A stretch of DNA of 44,214 nt, from NCBI GenBank assembly GCA_023251255.1, contig JAHEZD010000047.1, forward strand, positions 1-44,214. Reading direction: 5' to 3'. Shown here piece after piece: positions 39,903-44,214 of this stretch (its first letter is position 1; each line of letters opens with the position of its first letter). A program made the position numbers and the translations under genes. Source of the DNA: Chitinophagaceae bacterium (GTDB lineage: Bacteria > Bacteroidota > Bacteroidia > Chitinophagales > Chitinophagaceae). The notes under the pieces are model-generated. The model saw only the letters and a program-made list of their open reading frames with translations, did no database searches and was not told the DNA's origin.

Positions 39903-42677
39903 TTATTTTAATGTGGCGCCGCCCTTACTGAAATTCCAGATAAAGCTCAGCATGAAATACTGGGACAATTGCTGGTAAGTGTTCTCCGTTAAAGTGGTAG
40001 AGTTAATGTTCCGGCTATAGCCCCTGTTCTGGTCAAATATGTCAAAAGCAGACAAACGTATTTGTCCCTTATCGTTCTTCAGCATTTTCTTTGCCACATA
40101 AGCATTCCAAACGGTAACGTTGTTGTTGCCACTGAACAGTTGCGTCTTCTGGCGGATTTCAGTTTCAACCTCATTGTTCAGTTCCAATTTCCAAGGCAGT
40201 TCAACATTCAACTCGAAATTGATGTCCGCGCTCCAATAGTTGGTATTGATGTCTGGACGTATGGATGATTTTGACATATTGTAGTTGAGGCTGCTCCATG
40301 ACCAAAAATTGTATTTTTTTTCTTTTTCCTTCCCCAGGTTCAAATAAATGCTGTGCCGGTCAGTTTGTGTGGTGTTTTTAAGCCCGTTCACAAAACTGAT
40401 ATTATTGTTCCTATTATAGGAGTAATTGATATTGAAATTCACATCCAACTTGTGTATTTTCATGTCGTAACCCAAGTTGCCCCCATAGTTGTAATTGCCA
40501 TTTGCATTAATATACTGCGAAGTGGTCTTGCCAACAGTATCGGTTACCTGGCTGCTACGGATGGCCCTGTCCGTGAAATTGTAATTGATGCCCAACCAAT
40601 AGCCCCTGTTCTTCAGTACCTGGTAATTGTTCATGTTCAAGCTGAACCTGTGGTTGAATTCCTGCTTCAAATTGGCATTGCCCACTTGTACGTACAGGGG
40701 ATTGGTATTGTCCGCAACGGGCTGCAGTTGCTGGATAGAAGGTTGCTTGGTGCTTCCGTTGTAGTTAAAGTTGATCCTTTTATTGGCGTTGAACTTATAA
40801 GTGAAGCTGGCCCTTGGAAACAGATTGGTATAGGAGTACTTGCTTGTTGAATCCTTGATCATATCCTTCTGGGTGAAATCGGCAAAAGCGATATCGCCAC
40901 CCAATGAAATATTTATTTTCTTGGGGTTGTACCTAATGGTTGAGCCCACCCGGTTGGTAACGACAGTGAAATCGTAGTCATTGCTGTATTTGGTGTTTAG
41001 CAGGTCATATTTCTCCGGTTGGCTCTTGTCATAACTCAGTACCTTGTTTTCGTACCGGTTGAGATTAAAGCCATAAGCCAGTTCCAACGTGGTGTTTTTG
41101 GCCAATTGCTCCGTATAGGAAAGCCTGCTGTTGACAGTGTTGTTGTTGCTGCCATTCACCTTTTTCTGGTCAGTGGTATCACTTCTATCATTCTGACCGG
41201 TTTTGTTGTAATAGTCATTAATGGAAAAGAGTATCCCGTTGGTATTATTTTCGTTCCAGGATTGGTCTATGCTCAATGACAATGTCCTCCCTATTTTCTT
41301 GAACCTTTTCCTCAACAATAAACTGCTCTTGAAACTTTGGTTATCGCCGATGGTTGAAGTTTTCCTATTGCTCCTGTTCACCAATTGATTATAGGCGTTC
41401 AACGCTTCACTGTAATAATTGCTCCTGCCGTTCACTGTTCCCTTGGTACCCACTATGGTAAACTTTACTGAGAAGAAACTGTCTACCATCCAATCATAAC
41501 TGCCGTTTAGGGAGTGCCTGTCCTTATTGCCATAAACTTCCCTTCTTTCATTGTTGAAGAACAGGGTATCTGGTAAAATGGATTGTGAAACGGTGGAGCC
41601 TCCGCCATTGTTGATTATTTTTGAATACCTGTAGCTACCGTTCAGGCTTTGTTTATCATTATGGTATTTGTTAGAATAATTCAATCCACTGCTCCAGCTC
41701 TTAGGAATGCCTTCTCCCCAGTAATTGCTGTTGTCGAAATTGTCCCCACCGCCCCAGCTCATGTACATGCCGCCATCGTCTGTCATCTGCATCTCATTGC
41801 TGCCGCCATCGCCAAATTTCCCTTTTTCATCCCAGTTCAAACCGGTTTTGCCCGTGCTGCTGGCAATACCATACACAGAGAACTTGCGTTTGTTCTTAAA
41901 TGAATTGGCCATCAAACTATTGTTCCAGACATCCTTGGGGCCGGCTCCAAGTTCCACTTTGCCGAACCAACCTTTTTTTGCATCATCCTTCAGTTTCAGG
42001 TTGATTGTCCTGGTGGTTTGTCCATCATCAATACCTGTAAAGGTTGCCTGGTCGCTCTTTTTATCAAATACCTGCACTTCGTTCACCATTTTGGCATTCA
42101 GGTTCTTGGTGGCAATGGTAGGATCGTCGCCAAAGAACTCTTCGCCATCCACCATCACTTTTTCAACCTTGGTTCCCTGTGCGGTGATATTGCCGTTCTT
42201 GTCTACTTGGATGCCCGGGAATTTTTTCAATAAATCCTCCACAGATGCACCTTCTTTTAACTTGAAACTATCGGCCTTGTAAACGATGGTGTCGCCTTTC
42301 ATCCTAATGGCAGCAATTTTCTGTACCACGGTAACATCGGAAAGGAGGTGTGCCTTGGTGGTCAGCATCACTTTTCCGAGGTCAATATTGCCGCTTTCAT
42401 TCAATGTAAGCGTATCGTAATAATCCGCATAATTGGGATAGGATACCAGCAACAAGTACTTGCCCGGCCTCAAATCGCTCAGGTCGAATGCCCCGGATTC
42501 CTTGGTCCGTGAAAATTTGTACAGTACGGAATCCTTGCTGTGCAACAGGCTTACTACGGCATGCGCCAGGTTTTGTTTGTTGAGGGTGTCGGTTACCGTG
42601 CCTTTAATACTTGACTTCTGGGCAAAACATGCATGGGCAACCGAAATAAAAAGCAGCAGCGTGGTTAGTTTTTTCAT
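39903..42677 (-). CDS. TonB-dependent receptor-like outer membrane protein
   Basis: The protein has 924 residues from the ATG complementary to 42675-42677, preferred because MKKLTTLLLFISVAHACFAQ is a signal peptide; an upstream in-frame Met adds 17 residues. A carboxypeptidase-D-like regulatory domain is at about 22-105 (IKGTVTDTLNKQNLAHAVVSLL). The TonB plug region follows at about 115-230 (ASVEDLLKKFPGIQVDKNGNI, VMVDGEEFFGDDP). The rest is an Asn/Gly/Tyr-rich beta-barrel of the OMP_b-brl_3 type. It is not SusC, since no SusD gene accompanies it. It probably takes up a ligand or anchors complexes in the outer membrane. The GLPGLI gene follows 17 bases downstream. Confidence 0.9.
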   Translation of the reverse strand: MKKLTTLLLFISVAHACFAQKSSIKGTVTDTLNKQNLAHAVVSLLHSKDSVLYKFSRTKESGAFDLSDLRPGKYLLLVSYPNYADYYDTLTLNESGNIDLGKVMLTTKAHLLSDVTVVQKIAAIRMKGDTIVYKADSFKLKEGASVEDLLKKFPGIQVDKNGNITAQGTKVEKVMVDGEEFFGDDPTIATKNLNAKMVNEVQVFDKKSDQATFTGIDDGQTTRTINLKLKDDAKKGWFGKVELGAGPKDVWNNSLMANSFKNKRKFSVYGIASSTGKTGLNWDEKGKFGDGGSNEMQMTDDGGMYMSWGGGDNFDNSNYWGEGIPKSWSSGLNYSNKYHNDKQSLNGSYRYSKIINNGGGSTVSQSILPDTLFFNNERREVYGNKDRHSLNGSYDWMVDSFFSVKFTIVGTKGTVNGRSNYYSEALNAYNQLVNRSNRKTSTIGDNQSFKSSLLLRKRFKKIGRTLSLSIDQSWNENNTNGILFSINDYYNKTGQNDRSDTTDQKKVNGSNNNTVNSRLSYTEQLAKNTTLELAYGFNLNRYENKVLSYDKSQPEKYDLLNTKYSNDYDFTVVTNRVGSTIRYNPKKINISLGGDIAFADFTQKDMIKDSTSKYSYTNLFPRASFTYKFNANKRINFNYNGSTKQPSIQQLQPVADNTNPLYVQVGNANLKQEFNHRFSLNMNNYQVLKNRGYWLGINYNFTDRAIRSSQVTDTVGKTTSQYINANGNYNYGGNLGYDMKIHKLDVNFNINYSYNRNNNISFVNGLKNTTQTDRHSIYLNLGKEKEKKYNFWSWSSLNYNMSKSSIRPDINTNYWSADINFELNVELPWKLELNNEVETEIRQKTQLFSGNNNVTVWNAYVAKKMLKNDKGQIRLSAFDIFDQNRGYSRNINSTTLTENTYQQLSQYFMLSFIWNFSKGGATLK

Positions 42678-42759
42678 TCTTGTTTTAACAGGATTGAGAA
42701 ATGAGATGGCAGCGACTGCAAAATCCATAAATTGTACAACGAAAAAGAACCGCCCATCC

Positions 42760-42767
42760 TAATTTTG
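42760..42767 (+). promoter_or_regulatory. Candidate glgB promoter -7 element
   Basis: TAATTTTG at 42760-42767 matches the TAnnTTTG consensus exactly, 35 bases before the glgB ATG. The best upstream TTG (42733-42735) is 24 bases away, longer than the usual 17-23, so the -33 box is uncertain. Confidence 0.35.
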
Positions 42768-42802
42768 AGTTAAATGTTTTCACCATTCGTCAAGTGTGTA
42801 TT

Positions 42803-44214
42803 ATGAGTAAACAGCCTGCCAAAAAAACAGATTCTATGAAGGAACGGGAACCAGCACCTGCACCTACCACCAATAAAATAAGCAAATATGAGGAGCAGCA
42901 TTTCATAGATTCCTCGAAACCTGTTTGGGCCTATTCCTTGTTTACCGATGAAGATGTCCGGAATTTCCAGAATGGTACGCACTATAGACTGTACGAATTT
43001 TTCGGGAACAAGCAGGTGGAAGTCCTGCATGCCCAGGGCACCTATTTTGCAGTTTGGGCACCCAATGCAACTTATGTGTCGGTCATCGGCTATTTCAATA
43101 AATGGGACACAGTTGCGCATCCGCTGTTTGTTAGGCATGACGGAAGCGGTATATGGGAAGGGTTCATTCCGAATGTGCTGGCGGGTGAAGCATACAAATA
43201 CCATATTCATGGTTATAAGGGACTAAAACTGGACAAGGGCGATCCCTATGCACACTTATGGGAAAAGCGCCCTTACACGGCCAGCATTGCATGGGGTACG
43301 TTTCATGAATGGAACGATGGTAAATGGATGAAGGAGAGGTACAAGCACAATGCCCTCAATGCCCCTTGGAGCGTTTACGAAGTACATTTGGCCAGTTGGA
43401 TGCGGCCAGATAAAAATGACGAGGAATCCTATTTCTCCTATAAAGAGATTGCTGACAAACTTGTTCCCTATGTAAGGGAAATGGGGTTCACCCATGTGGA
43501 GCTGATGCCGGTAATGGAACATCCGTTTGATGGGAGCTGGGGCTATCAGGGAACGGGCTATTTTGCGCCTACCTCAAGATTTGGGAGCCCGCAGGATTTT
43601 GCGGGCATGGTAGATGGCTTCCATCAAGCAGGGATCGGTGTGGTGCTGGATTGGGTCCCGTCCCATTTCCCTTACGATGCACACGGGTTGTTCATGTTCG
43701 ATGGAACACATACCTACGAATATGCCGATATGCGCAAGGGCTACCATCCGGATTGGAACAGCTATATATTCAATTACAAACGTGGGGAGGTGAAAAGTTT
43801 CCTCATCAGCAATGCGAGGTTCTGGTGCGACCGCTTCCATGCAGATGGCATTAGGGTGGATGCGGTTTCCTCCATGTTGCGTTTGGACTACAGCAGGAAT
43901 GAAGGCCAGTGGGAACCCAATGAATTTGGCGGTAACGGTAACTTGGAAGCCATTGCTTTTATCAAGGATTTAAATGAAACACTCTACCGAGATTTCCCTG
44001 ATATTCAGACCATTGCAGAAGAAGCTTCAGATTGGCCAAAAATCAGCAGGCCCACCGTTGATGGGGGAATGGGCTTTGGTATGAAATGGATGATGGGATG
44101 GATGCACGATACTTTGCGCTATTTTAAGAAAGACCCGATGTTCCGCCAGTTCCACCAGGATGACTTCACTTTCAGCATGATGTACTTCTATGACGAGAAT
44201 TTCATGATGCCATT
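42803..44214 (+). CDS. glgB: 1,4-alpha-glucan (glycogen) branching enzyme, 3' part outside the window
   Basis: It moves oligoglucan chains to make alpha-1,6 branches in glycogen. The visible 470 residues start with a variable polar N-terminus, then a CBM48 sandwich (about 70-170, GTYFAVWAPNATYVSVIGYFNKWD, AYKYHIHG). The GH13 barrel follows, with MEHPFDGSWGYQGTGYFAPTSRFG, DWVPSHFP, GIRVDAVSSML (nucleophile D353), TIAEEASDW (acid/base E406), and the family block PNEFGGNGNLEAIAF. The window ends at YDENFMMP, just before the expected SHDEVVHGK motif. The ATG at 42803 is upstream of all conserved blocks. With glgA and glgC it completes the glycogen-building set in this window. Confidence 0.95.
   Translation, partial: MSKQPAKKTDSMKEREPAPAPTTNKISKYEEQHFIDSSKPVWAYSLFTDEDVRNFQNGTHYRLYEFFGNKQVEVLHAQGTYFAVWAPNATYVSVIGYFNKWDTVAHPLFVRHDGSGIWEGFIPNVLAGEAYKYHIHGYKGLKLDKGDPYAHLWEKRPYTASIAWGTFHEWNDGKWMKERYKHNALNAPWSVYEVHLASWMRPDKNDEESYFSYKEIADKLVPYVREMGFTHVELMPVMEHPFDGSWGYQGTGYFAPTSRFGSPQDFAGMVDGFHQAGIGVVLDWVPSHFPYDAHGLFMFDGTHTYEYADMRKGYHPDWNSYIFNYKRGEVKSFLISNARFWCDRFHADGIRVDAVSSMLRLDYSRNEGQWEPNEFGGNGNLEAIAFIKDLNETLYRDFPDIQTIAEEASDWPKISRPTVDGGMGFGMKWMMGWMHDTLRYFKKDPMFRQFHQDDFTFSMMYFYDENFMMP

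Noticed and set aside
39903-42677. SusC-type starch receptor
   Set aside because: No SusD partner gene follows it, and the protein matches the OMP_b-brl_3-type receptor pattern with a GLPGLI partner. The location near amylase is not enough.

Overview
The window is chromosomal DNA of a Bacteroidota bacterium, most likely of the Chitinophagaceae/Chitinophagales. The signs are: a GLPGLI-family protein paired with a TonB-dependent receptor, a DUF5683 protein next to parAB, an epimerase-type L-threonine dehydrogenase, an Asn-rich Bacteroidota-style outer membrane receptor, TAnnTTTG-like -7 promoter elements, weak Shine-Dalgarno sites and very AT-rich ribosome-binding regions. No rRNA, tRNA, CRISPR array, phage gene or transposase was seen. 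The family assignment of the organism is an inference.

Layout. 1-5.1 kb: 5' part of kdsA (minus, cut by the window edge), tdh, a VOC protein, an outer-membrane protein, an Rrf2 regulator and a small beta-barrel protein. 5.1-9.0 kb (minus): a NarL-type response regulator, a TPR sensor histidine kinase and dapB. 9.1-18.2 kb (minus): about thirteen mostly uncharacterised genes. They include several secreted proteins and lipoproteins, a PhyH-type dioxygenase, a HAD-like protein, an RDD membrane protein and a VanW protein. 18.5-22.3 kb: a YihY/BrkB membrane protein, then the chromosome-partition set DUF5683-parB-parA (minus). 22.5-24.8 kb: a UPF0173 hydrolase and a membrane metallophosphoesterase. 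25.2-27.3 kb: an ECF sigma factor in an operon with a membrane-anchored trypsin-like protease, divergent from a tiny repeat-bearing lipoprotein. 27.8-29.9 kb: an arginase/formimidoylglutamase-like enzyme and a secreted protein. 30-44 kb: a glucose/maltodextrin/glycogen district with a ROK sugar kinase, FucP-type permease, glgA, glgC, SLC45/GPH-type MFS permease, periplasmic GH13 amylase, GLPGLI protein plus TonB receptor, and the 5' part of glgB.

How the genes fit together. The right third reads as a carbohydrate storage and mobilisation block. An exported GH13 enzyme would cleave maltodextrins and the two MFS permeases would import sugars. The ROK kinase would phosphorylate glucose, and GlgC, GlgA and GlgB would build glycogen. 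The sigma factor and protease look like a self-contained envelope-stress module. The TPR kinase and response regulator are a two-component pair lying behind dapB.

The most striking non-coding feature is the density of intergenic palindromic repeats. At least four modular families have terminal inverted repeats or matching ends (called A-D here), and there are several other short palindromes and an 80-bp tandem array. Three families occur as two copies each in opposite orientation. No obviously new defence or mobile system was found. The best candidates for something undescribed are the sigma/protease/lipoprotein module, the modular palindromic repeats, and the run of uncharacterised secreted proteins at 13-18 kb.
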